Source of the DNA: Nitrospira sp.
GTDB taxonomy: Bacteria > Nitrospirota > Nitrospiria > Nitrospirales > Nitrospiraceae
Direction: 5' to 3'
Assembly: GCA_019636875.1 (NCBI GenBank)
Contig: JAHBWR010000027.1
Coordinates: forward strand, 1 to 34,564
DNA: 34,564 nucleotides
The notes under the pieces were generated by a model. It saw only the letters and a list, made by a program, of their open reading frames with translations. It did no database searches and was not told where the DNA came from. Made by a program: the position numbers and the translations under genes. Below are positions 17,414-25,266 of the stretch, in pieces (position 1 is the first letter of the stretch; each line of letters opens with the position of its first letter).

Positions 17414-20107
17414 ATGGGACTCAAGCCAGCTACGAACCCCGATGTTGAAGCGACAACGATCGAGCTGAGCATCGACGGCAAATCAGTGACGGCCAAAGAT
17501 GGCGTGTCTTTGTATGACGTCATTTCAATGACCGGCAAGATCATCCCAGCTATGTGCTACCACTACACGTTCGATCCGTTCGGGTCCTGCGGGATGTGTC
17601 TGGTGATGCAAGAGGGGAAGAAGGCCCCCGTTCGGTCCTGCACAGCTAAGGCGGCAGCGGGAATGGTGATCCGAACGGAGGGAGAGGACTTGTTTCTGGC
17701 GCGTAAGAAAGCCGTAGAGAAACATCTCTCCGTGCATCCTCTTGATTGCCCGGTGTGTGATGCAGATGGGCACTGTGAGTTACAGGACATGGCTTTCCAG
17801 CACGGAGTGACAAACTTGGCCAACGCCAAGCAGAAATTTATCCCGGAGGACACGCGTAGTCCGGTCCTTGATTTCAACATGAATCGTTGCATCGCGTGCG
17901 CAGAGTGCATCAATGTCTGCAAAGATGTGTTGATGATCGACGCGCTGCAGTTCATGAAGAAGGGCGGCTTCAATCAGGTTGTCCCGAAAGGCGACCTGGC
18001 TCTCGACTGCGAATTTTGCGGGGATTGTCTAGCGGTCTGTCCCGTTGGAGCGATCACGAACAAGTTTTCCAAGTACCTTTACAAACCCTGGCAGATGAAG
18101 AAGACGACCACGACCTGCAATTACTGTGGGGATGGCTGTCAACTGTACTTGGAAACGAAAGATACTGAAGTGATTCGTGTCTCATCCCCATTGTCTTGGA
18201 AAAATAAATGGGGGGATCGTTCTGAAACTGCGAAGGGCCATGGAGGGCTCTGTGTACGAGGGCGTTTTGGGTTCGAGTATCTAGATAGTCAGCATAGGCT
18301 TGTACAGCCGTTGGTTCGTGAAGGCGACCGATTGGTCGAAAAGTCATGGTTGGAGACCATGCATGCCCTCGTAGATCGGTTTGCCGACATTAAGGAAAAG
18401 CATGGTGCCGATGCCATCGCGGGCTTGGCAACGGCGCGCTGCACCAACGAAGAGCTCTATCTGTTCCAAAAGCTGATGCGAACCGGTTTCGGCACCAACC
18501 AGCTCGACAGTAGTGCACGCTATGGACACATGAATTTTGTGCTCGCCTCCAAACATGCCATCGGAATAGGGAGGACATCGAACGATTGGGAGGATTTGAC
18601 GAAGGCGAAGGCCATCATTGTGATTGGTTCCAACATCACGGAAACGAACCCATTGACCGCCGTGCGCATCAAAGAGGCGATCCGGGTCTATAAGGCTCAA
18701 GTTGTCACCCTCGACAGTGCCATTACGAATATGGCCAAACTGGCATCGCATCCATTCTTAATCAAGCCTGGGACGGAAGGGGCGGTGATCGATGGCCTCG
18801 TGAAGGCGGCGATTGCATATGATCTGGTGGACGAAGCCGCTGTCGGCAAGCATCCGAAGGCGTTTGAGGAGCTTAAACATGCGGTGGCGAATCTATCGCT
18901 AGAAGACGTATCTGCTCAGACAGGACTCACGGTTGAGACGTTCAAAGAAATCGCCTCTATTTTTGCCGAATCACCAAGATCCATCGTTCTGTGTGCGGAA
19001 GGGATCGTCAGGAGAACGAATGGCTATCAGAACATCCTCAAGCTGATGGACCTGGCTTGGATTACCGGGAAGATCGGGCGATCGGGATGTGGTGTGAATA
19101 CTGTGACCGAAGAGCCGAATGAGCAGGGGGCAGTGGATATGGGCGTGGCCCCGGAGTTCCTCCCCGGACAGGCTCGTTTTAATGATCCATCCGCTCGGGA
19201 CCGGTTTGCCGGAGCATGGGACGGATCGCTTCCCTCGATTGGATCAGGAGCACATCTAGTTGAGATTCTCAAAAGGTGCAAGAGTGGCCAGATTAAGGCC
19301 CTCTACGTGTTGGGGGAAAATCCTTTGGCAACATTCCCCGCCTCGATGGAGGTACGGGCTGCACTCGAACGGTTGGAATTGTTAGTCGTGCAAGATCCTT
19401 TCTTAACTGAGACGGCGAAGATTGCGGATTTTGTGCTTCCTGCCTGCACCTATGCGGAAAAGGAGGGCACCTTTACGAACTTTGAAGGTCGTGTTCTTCG
19501 GATTCGCCAGGCGATGGATCCCTTAGGAGAAAGCTTGCCGGACTGGCACATTATGACGGCCCTTGCCAATGCCATGGGTTGCCGATGGGAATACCAATCA
19601 GCCAACGATATTCAGAACGAGATCATGAAGCTCCTTCCCGGGTACTACAATCTTGGTCAACCTCGGAAATTCGCCCCCACGCTCGATCAATATCTGTCCA
19701 ACGGGTATGAGAGAGAGGTTGCAGGTCGTTACCGTGCGAGCCAAGCCTCTGTGGACCGTACACGCCCCTTCATGCTGGTCATGGGACAGTTGTTGATGCA
19801 TTCAGGAAAGCTATCGACGCAAGCGTCCGGACTGATCAAAATTGCTCCCAACACCGGGAGATTGCGAATGAATATACGGGATATGGAACGTCTAGGGATA
19901 CAGGATGGCACGAAGGTGCGGTTGATCTCTGATCGGGGGTCGCTTCAGCTCGCCGTGCAGCCCGATCAATCCATCGCGCCAGGTACTTGTTTTTTCCCTG
20001 AACATTTCAATGAGCCTCCTGTGAAGGATTTGCTGACGGTTTCGATCGATGCCACAACAGGTGTGCCGTCGTTCAAACAAATGTGGGTCAGTGTTGAACC
20101 GGTGTAA
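17414..20107 (+). CDS. nuoG: NuoG-like iron-sulfur/molybdopterin-fold subunit
   Basis: The 897-residue subunit carries electrons in the peripheral arm. In order: a [2Fe-2S] domain (Cys48, 59, 62, 76); a His-ligated cluster (His108, Cys112, 115, 121); a complete double-[4Fe-4S] ferredoxin domain (Cys159, 162, 165, 169 and Cys199, 202, 205, 209); and a molybdopterin-oxidoreductase fold opening with an N7-type [4Fe-4S] site (Cys235, 238, 242, 280). Ordinary NuoG has only half of the ferredoxin ligands. This arrangement is more like NAD-linked formate dehydrogenase or [FeFe]-hydrogenase N-termini. The position of the FDH Mo/W ligand (Cys/Sec before His) is Gly371 in SSARYGH, so formate oxidation is unlikely. 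nuoE and nuoF are missing next to it, so it may be the electron entry or exit point for ferredoxin. Confidence 0.9.
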   Translation: MGLKPATNPDVEATTIELSIDGKSVTAKDGVSLYDVISMTGKIIPAMCYHYTFDPFGSCGMCLVMQEGKKAPVRSCTAKAAAGMVIRTEGEDLFLARKKAVEKHLSVHPLDCPVCDADGHCELQDMAFQHGVTNLANAKQKFIPEDTRSPVLDFNMNRCIACAECINVCKDVLMIDALQFMKKGGFNQVVPKGDLALDCEFCGDCLAVCPVGAITNKFSKYLYKPWQMKKTTTTCNYCGDGCQLYLETKDTEVIRVSSPLSWKNKWGDRSETAKGHGGLCVRGRFGFEYLDSQHRLVQPLVREGDRLVEKSWLETMHALVDRFADIKEKHGADAIAGLATARCTNEELYLFQKLMRTGFGTNQLDSSARYGHMNFVLASKHAIGIGRTSNDWEDLTKAKAIIVIGSNITETNPLTAVRIKEAIRVYKAQVVTLDSAITNMAKLASHPFLIKPGTEGAVIDGLVKAAIAYDLVDEAAVGKHPKAFEELKHAVANLSLEDVSAQTGLTVETFKEIASIFAESPRSIVLCAEGIVRRTNGYQNILKLMDLAWITGKIGRSGCGVNTVTEEPNEQGAVDMGVAPEFLPGQARFNDPSARDRFAGAWDGSLPSIGSGAHLVEILKRCKSGQIKALYVLGENPLATFPASMEVRAALERLELLVVQDPFLTETAKIADFVLPACTYAEKEGTFTNFEGRVLRIRQAMDPLGESLPDWHIMTALANAMGCRWEYQSANDIQNEIMKLLPGYYNLGQPRKFAPTLDQYLSNGYEREVAGRYRASQASVDRTRPFMLVMGQLLMHSGKLSTQASGLIKIAPNTGRLRMNIRDMERLGIQDGTKVRLISDRGSLQLAVQPDQSIAPGTCFFPEHFNEPPVKDLLTVSIDATTGVPSFKQMWVSVEPV

Positions 20108-20147
20108 GTGGATGTGTACAGTGGCTGGTTTGTGACGAGGAGCTGCA

Positions 20148-20735
20148 ATGAGTGTCACTGCCCTGACAAAAAAACTCCTTCATGCCGCGTTGTTCTATGA
20201 GATTTGGGACGCCATGAAAGTGACGTTTCGACACATGCTTCATAAGCCGATGACGTTTCAGTATCCGCGGGAACAGCGAACGATCCCTGATACACACAGA
20301 GGCGCGCTGAGTCTCCTTCGGTACGATGACGGACAGGAGCGTTGTGTCGGTTGTGATCTGTGTGAAGTCGCGTGTCCGTCTCACTGCATCAAGGTGATCA
20401 GTGCGGAGGATACCACCCGCCCCCTTCAACGATACGCAAGTGAATTCTATATTGATATCACGAAATGCGTGTTCTGTGGCTATTGCGTCGAGGCCTGTCC
20501 CGTGAACGCGCTGGCAATGACTAAGATGTACGAATATTCGACGCATGACAAACGGAGTCTGTTGTTCGACAAGAAGCGGCTTTATGATATCGGCGAGCGC
20601 CATCTTGAGGATGGGAAGAAGTACCTCTATGCCCATAATCAAGAAAAGGATGTGGAGCAGAGCCGGGAATACCGGTACTACTTTCCTCAGTCGGTACAGA
20701 AGGCTACCCAACAACCTCCCAGGCATCTGAGCTGA
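20148..20735 (+). CDS. nuoI: NADH-quinone oxidoreductase subunit I (2x[4Fe-4S])
   Basis: NuoI bridges NuoG and NuoB with clusters N6a and N6b. The 195-residue product has both motifs: Cys66, 69, 72 with Cys76-Pro, and Cys107, 110, 113 with Cys117-Pro. The N-terminal amphipathic part (FYEIWDAMKVTFRHM) anchors it to the membrane. GAGGAG 6 bases upstream supports the ATG at 20148. In most operons nuoH lies between nuoG and nuoI. Here the gap is only 40 bases, so nuoH is absent from its usual place. Confidence 0.95.
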   Translation: MSVTALTKKLLHAALFYEIWDAMKVTFRHMLHKPMTFQYPREQRTIPDTHRGALSLLRYDDGQERCVGCDLCEVACPSHCIKVISAEDTTRPLQRYASEFYIDITKCVFCGYCVEACPVNALAMTKMYEYSTHDKRSLLFDKKRLYDIGERHLEDGKKYLYAHNQEKDVEQSREYRYYFPQSVQKATQQPPRHLS

Positions 20736-20744
20736 GCTGCACAC

Positions 20745-21272
20745 ATGATGTTGGTGTTCTTCGCGTATTTCGCGTTGGTCAGTATTGCCTCCGGCGTCCT
20801 CACGGTGTCCTTACGCCACCCCGTTCACTGCGCGCTCGCGCTACTTGCCTTACTTTTGCACGTTTCAGGGTTGTTTATCCTTCTCAACGCAGAGTTCTTA
20901 TGGGCAGTCCAGGTCATTGTCTACGTCGGAGCCATTCTGGTGCTCTATTTGTTTGTATTGATGTTGATGAATTTAAAAACGGATGAACGCTACTTTCATC
21001 CGTCGGCTCTGTATTTTGTTGGGCCGGCGGTCTTGGGCGCGGTGTATGTGCTTTTCCTCCTCCTGCAGTCTCCGTTCGATGGCGCGAAAGGTACTGCTCC
21101 GGCAAGCGCAGTGCTCCAAGACGGTGATACCTATGCAGTCGGTATCAAGATGTTCAGCGACCACATCCTGCAGTTCGAAATCGTCGGTATCTTTCTCCTC
21201 GGGGCTATTATCGGTGCCATTGTCCTCGCCAAAGCGCCGAAGCCTCTGGACCCCAAGGAAGAGCGGTTATGA
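20745..21272 (+). CDS. nuoJ: NADH-quinone oxidoreductase subunit J
   Basis: NuoJ is a five-helix membrane subunit next to NuoK and NuoA. Its third helix is involved in coupling. The 175-residue product has the family core [29 protein letters not shown], including Glu50 and Tyr60, and five hydrophobic helices. It starts 9 bases after nuoI and overlaps nuoK by 4 bases (ATGA), so the two are translationally coupled. Confidence 0.94.
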   Translation: MMLVFFAYFALVSIASGVLTVSLRHPVHCALALLALLLHVSGLFILLNAEFLWAVQVIVYVGAILVLYLFVLMLMNLKTDERYFHPSALYFVGPAVLGAVYVLFLLLQSPFDGAKGTAPASAVLQDGDTYAVGIKMFSDHILQFEIVGIFLLGAIIGAIVLAKAPKPLDPKEERL

Positions 21273-21571
21273 TCCCCCTTTCTGCCTACACAGCGGTGAG
21301 CGCCGTGTTGTTTATGACCGGGCTTCTCGGCGTACTTGTGAGGCGCAATTTCATCATCGTCCTCATGTCGGTTGAGATGATGTTGAATGCGGCCAACATT
21401 AACCTTGTGGCATTTTCGCACTACTTAGAATCCATGGCCGGACAGCTGGTGGCTCTTTTCGTCATTGCCATTGCTGCTGGTGAAGCTGCCATTGGTCTAG
21501 CCATTATTATTGTGGTCTTTCGGAGCAAGATATCGACGAATGTTGACGAGATGAACCTTTTAAAATGGTAG
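21269..21571 (+). CDS. nuoK: NADH-quinone oxidoreductase subunit K
   Basis: NuoK is a three-helix subunit forming part of the proton path next to NuoN and NuoJ. The 100-residue product has the two conserved membrane glutamates at the same numbers as in E. coli: Glu36 ([15 protein letters not shown]) and Glu72 ([11 protein letters not shown]). Length is exactly typical. A 124-base gap with an 11-base direct repeat separates it from nuoL. Confidence 0.96.
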   Translation: MIPLSAYTAVSAVLFMTGLLGVLVRRNFIIVLMSVEMMLNAANINLVAFSHYLESMAGQLVALFVIAIAAGEAAIGLAIIIVVFRSKISTNVDEMNLLKW

Positions 21572-21649
21572 TGGGATCTTATTGAAGGCCAGTAGGCTAT
21601 GCACGTGGTGCACATTCTCGCCCATAGGCTTCCAAGATGAGTGGCCGTC

Positions 21650-21687
21650 TGGAGAATGATTCCCTGACCTCATATGTGGAGAATGAT
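21650..21687 (+). repeat. Direct repeat TGGAGAATGAT before nuoL
   Basis: Two identical 11-base copies (21650-21660 and 21677-21687) start 27 bases apart in the nuoK-nuoL gap. The second contains the only GGAG near the nuoL GTG, though the distance to the start is longer than usual. The repeat may be a translational or regulatory element, or a small local duplication. Confidence 0.4.
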
Positions 21688-21695
21688 AGAATATC

Positions 21696-23672
21696 GTGTC
21701 GAACCTCACCGATCTACTGATTAAACTGATACCCATTTTCCCGTTGACGGCAGTTGTTTTGAACGGCCTGCTCGGGGGTCGCTATTCCCGTGATATGGCC
21801 CATCGGCTTGCATGGGGATCGGTCGGGCTGTCGTTTCTCTGTACGCTGGCGGTCTTCACTGATGTATTGAGGACTGGAACGACGCACGAAGTGGTCGCCT
21901 ACCAATGGATTTTTGGGGGGGATCTGACGGTCAGTCTCGCTTATCTCGTGGATCCGTTAACCTGTGCCTGGTTGTTGGTCGTCACCGGTGTCGGATTCCT
22001 GATCCACGTCTATTCGGTCGGATACATGCATGGGGAAGCCGGTTTTACACGATTCTTCACGTATATGAACTTGTTCATGGTCTCCATGCTCCTGCTCGTC
22101 ATGGGGAACAATTATCTGGTCCTCTTCATCGGGTGGGAGGGGGTAGGGCTCTGTTCCTATCTCCTGATTGGCTATTACTATGACAAGGTCTCTGCTGCGA
22201 AAGCTGCGACGAAAGCATTTGTCGTCAACCGAATTGGGGATGCAGGCTTTCTGGTCGCCATCTTTTTAGTCTTCGTCAACTTCCGGACTCTCGACTATAC
22301 CAAGGTCTTTGCACAGGTCGGCCAACTGTCTCCGGAGATGGCCACAGCAATAGCCTTATGCTTATTGGTGGGAGCTGTAGGCAAATCGGCGCAATTGCCA
22401 CTCCACACGTGGTTACCTGATGCGATGGAAGGTCCAACACCGGTCAGTGCCCTCATTCATGCAGCTACCATGGTGACGGCGGGTGTGTATATGATCGTGC
22501 GGAACCACGTGATTTTTGATCTTTCTCCCGTTGCCATGCCTGTGGTCGCATTCGTCGGCGGTGGCACCGCATTGTTTGCCGCGACCATCGGACTCGTTCA
22601 AACCGACATCAAGCGCGTGCTGGCCTATTCCACTGTGAGTCAGCTGGGATACATGTTTCTGGGTTGTGGGGTTGGTGCTTACACAGCGGCGGTGTTTCAC
22701 GTCATGACCCACGCATTCTTTAAGGCGTTGTTATTTTTGGCTGCGGGATCTGTCATTCACGCACTATCTGGTGAACAGGATATTCGGAAGATGGGTGGTT
22801 TGAGCAAGCGTATTCCGTGGACCCATCGTGTGTTCCTGATTGGTACGATTGCCATCGCTGGATTGCCGCCGCTAGCTGGATTCTGGAGCAAGGATGAAAT
22901 CATGGCCCATGCCTTCATGAATCATCACTATTTCCTCTACAGCATGGCCGCGATCGGTGCGTTGATGACGTCGTTTTACATGTTTCGGCTGACGTACCTC
23001 ACGTTCTATGGATCTTCAAGGATGGATCATCATACGGAAGAGCATGTGCACGAGTCTCCCATGGTTATGGTCGCACCCTTGATGGTGCTGGCCTTTCTAT
23101 CGGGAGTGGGCGGATTAGTCCTTGGATTTCCTCCAGAACACGGTTGGCTGCATGGATTTTTGGCTCCGGTTGTCGGAATTGTGGGAGAACACGAGGCCAG
23201 TACAGGGCTGGTATTTCTGTTAATGGGTCTGGCGGTCGCCATTGCCGTGATCGGATGGGGACTCGCACATTTCCTGTACGCGGTAAGCCCGGTCACTGCA
23301 GACAATTGGGCGGAGAAGTTTTCCGGGATGTATCGAACGCTCCTGAACAAATACTATATCGACGAGTTGTATGACTTGCTGTTCGTCGAGCCGACGAAAC
23401 GCCTTGGTATGGCACTGCAGTGGTTTGATCGCACCGTCATCGACGGTGTGGTACGTGCGGTAGGTCGACTCACTGATTGGGGCGCCTCTGGGTCAACGTG
23501 GGTTGAAAAGTACATCGTTTATGCCGGATTGAATGTAATCGGATATGGCAACCATCTGGCAGCTCGCGAAGGGCGAAAGATGCAAAGTGGCATGGTTCAT
23601 CACTATGCTGCCATCATTGTGGCAGGTCTTTTTCTCCTGGCGGTGGTTGTTCAGCTAGTGGTTCAGATGTAG
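21696..23672 (+). CDS. nuoL: NADH-quinone oxidoreductase subunit L with extended lateral helix
   Basis: NuoL is the distal antiporter-like pump, and its C-terminal lateral helix clamps the other pumps. The 658-residue product starts at GTG, because a stop codon two codons upstream excludes an earlier start. Key residues are present: Glu148 (TM5, FIGWEGVG), Lys230 (TM7, GAVGKSAQLPLHTWLPDA) and Lys399 (TM12, AGFWSKDE). From the LYD motif (residue 558) to the end there are 101 residues. Canonical NuoL has, from memory, about 70, so roughly 28-31 extra residues lie in the lateral helix before the last TM. This matches the known '2M' complex I adaptation to span a fourth pump subunit and fits the two nuoM genes downstream. 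Confidence 0.95.
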   Translation: MSNLTDLLIKLIPIFPLTAVVLNGLLGGRYSRDMAHRLAWGSVGLSFLCTLAVFTDVLRTGTTHEVVAYQWIFGGDLTVSLAYLVDPLTCAWLLVVTGVGFLIHVYSVGYMHGEAGFTRFFTYMNLFMVSMLLLVMGNNYLVLFIGWEGVGLCSYLLIGYYYDKVSAAKAATKAFVVNRIGDAGFLVAIFLVFVNFRTLDYTKVFAQVGQLSPEMATAIALCLLVGAVGKSAQLPLHTWLPDAMEGPTPVSALIHAATMVTAGVYMIVRNHVIFDLSPVAMPVVAFVGGGTALFAATIGLVQTDIKRVLAYSTVSQLGYMFLGCGVGAYTAAVFHVMTHAFFKALLFLAAGSVIHALSGEQDIRKMGGLSKRIPWTHRVFLIGTIAIAGLPPLAGFWSKDEIMAHAFMNHHYFLYSMAAIGALMTSFYMFRLTYLTFYGSSRMDHHTEEHVHESPMVMVAPLMVLAFLSGVGGLVLGFPPEHGWLHGFLAPVVGIVGEHEASTGLVFLLMGLAVAIAVIGWGLAHFLYAVSPVTADNWAEKFSGMYRTLLNKYYIDELYDLLFVEPTKRLGMALQWFDRTVIDGVVRAVGRLTDWGASGSTWVEKYIVYAGLNVIGYGNHLAAREGRKMQSGMVHHYAAIIVAGLFLLAVVVQLVVQM

Positions 23673-23697
23673 GTCAGGAGGCACACAGGCAATCGTT

Positions 23698-25257
23698 ATG
23701 CTTGAAGAGCTCACGGCTGGGTTTCCAATCTTGTCCTGCATCCTCTTTCTCCCTGTGGTAGGGGCCACCATCCTGTGGGTGATTGAAGACGAGGATACGG
23801 TCAGGAGTGCGGCCCTCACCATCGCGCTTGTGGAGCTTGCTCTTTGTATATTTGTCCTGCTTCGCTTCGTGCCGGAGTCGGCCGCCATGCAGTTCACGGA
23901 GCGAGTGCCATGGATCCCTGCGCTCGGCATCAGCTATCACGTGGCTGTCGATGGAATTAGTGTTCTGTTCGTCGGTCTCACGGCGTTCCTGACGGTGCTG
24001 ATCGTGGTCTACTCATGGGATACGATTCGGCATCAGGTCAAATTATATATGATGTGCTTGTTGGCGCTCGAAACAACGACGATGGGTGTGTTCGTCTCGT
24101 TGGATTTGATCCTCTTCTTCGTGTTCTGGGAACTGATGCTGATCCCCAGTTATTTTATGATCAAGTTATGGGGAGGCGGAGCCGAACGTCATTATGCTGC
24201 GTTGAAGTTCGTCATCTATACGCTGTTGGGCAGCGTCTTCATGCTGGTCGGCATCGCCTTGCTGAATATTAATTTTCATGAGTGGGCTTCGTTGCATCAT
24301 GCTGATCAAGCATACTCGTTTGATTTCCTCGACCTTTTGAGTGTGCCCATTCCCATGAGTCAACAGCTGGTGATCTTTTGGCTGATGTTTTTGGGATTTG
24401 CCTTCAAGGCACCAGTTTTCCCATTTCACACCTGGTTGCCGGATGCTCTTTTGGAGGGGCCGATCGGAATGTCTGTGGTGTTGGCCGGTCTCAAGCTGGG
24501 GACTTTCGGCTTTATGCGCTTCAGCATCCCGCTGCTCCCGGACGCGTCGAAAAGTGAAACCGTTGTCTCCATCTTAGTGGTCCTTGGACTGTGTGCCATT
24601 CTCTATGGAGCCTGGATGGCGTTGGTACAAGCCGATTTGAGACGTCTCCTCGCCTATAGCAGCGTCAGTCACTTAGGCTTCGTGGTTGTGGGGCTGTTCG
24701 CCTTGAACTATCAAGGTCTGCAGGGCAGTTTGCTGACCATGATCAATTTGGGGTTCAGTACGGCCGGATTGTTTTTTATCGCGGGATTCTTGTACTCGCG
24801 CCAACAGACGACACAATTGTCGGCTTTTGGTGGGATGGCTAAACAAGTGCCGTTGCTCGCCACGTTTTTTCTGATCATTGGTCTGGCATCTATTGGACTA
24901 CCTGGGACAAACGGATTTGTCGGTGAGTTTCTGATTCTCCTGGGGGCGTTTGAGGCGAAATGGTGGTTTGGCGCCGTGGCCGTCCTTGGGGTGATTTTCG
25001 GCGCCGCGTATTTCTTGTGGTATTACGAACGATCTATGCTTGGACCAGTTGGGGCAGCGGTGCGGGCCACCATGACTGATTTGCAACTTCGGGAGATGGT
25101 CATCGCCGTCTCATTGTCCTTCATGATTCTTTGGATCGGACTCTATCCGTCTCCGTTTCTTCGAATCATGAACGGCTCGGTTCAAGCTCTGGTCGACCGG
25201 ATTCACTACGACCAGTCGGCGGCGATTAGCGGTCCACACGTTCAAGAGGGAAAGTAG
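23698..25257 (+). CDS. nuoM: NADH-quinone oxidoreductase subunit M (first copy)
   Basis: The 519-residue proton-pumping subunit keeps the full set of charged membrane residues: Glu145 (TM5, FVFWELMLIP), Lys237 (TM7, FAFKAPVFPFHTWLPDA), Lys266 (TM8, LAGLKLGTFG) and Glu409 (TM12, NGFVGEFLIL). These match E. coli Glu144, Lys234, Lys265 and Glu407. The TM8 segment is two residues shorter than usual (LAGLKLG instead of the common LAGxLLKxG). It lies between nuoL and a second, quite different nuoM. AGGAGG is 16 bases from the ATG, longer than ideal, but no other in-frame start is available. Confidence 0.94.
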   Translation: MLEELTAGFPILSCILFLPVVGATILWVIEDEDTVRSAALTIALVELALCIFVLLRFVPESAAMQFTERVPWIPALGISYHVAVDGISVLFVGLTAFLTVLIVVYSWDTIRHQVKLYMMCLLALETTTMGVFVSLDLILFFVFWELMLIPSYFMIKLWGGGAERHYAALKFVIYTLLGSVFMLVGIALLNINFHEWASLHHADQAYSFDFLDLLSVPIPMSQQLVIFWLMFLGFAFKAPVFPFHTWLPDALLEGPIGMSVVLAGLKLGTFGFMRFSIPLLPDASKSETVVSILVVLGLCAILYGAWMALVQADLRRLLAYSSVSHLGFVVVGLFALNYQGLQGSLLTMINLGFSTAGLFFIAGFLYSRQQTTQLSAFGGMAKQVPLLATFFLIIGLASIGLPGTNGFVGEFLILLGAFEAKWWFGAVAVLGVIFGAAYFLWYYERSMLGPVGAAVRATMTDLQLREMVIAVSLSFMILWIGLYPSPFLRIMNGSVQALVDRIHYDQSAAISGPHVQEGK

Positions 25258-25266
25258 GTTCCGGTC

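Noticed and set aside
17414..20107. Calling this gene a formate dehydrogenase alpha subunit
   Set aside because: It sits inside a nuo operon in the nuoG position, and the catalytic Cys/Sec position is Gly.
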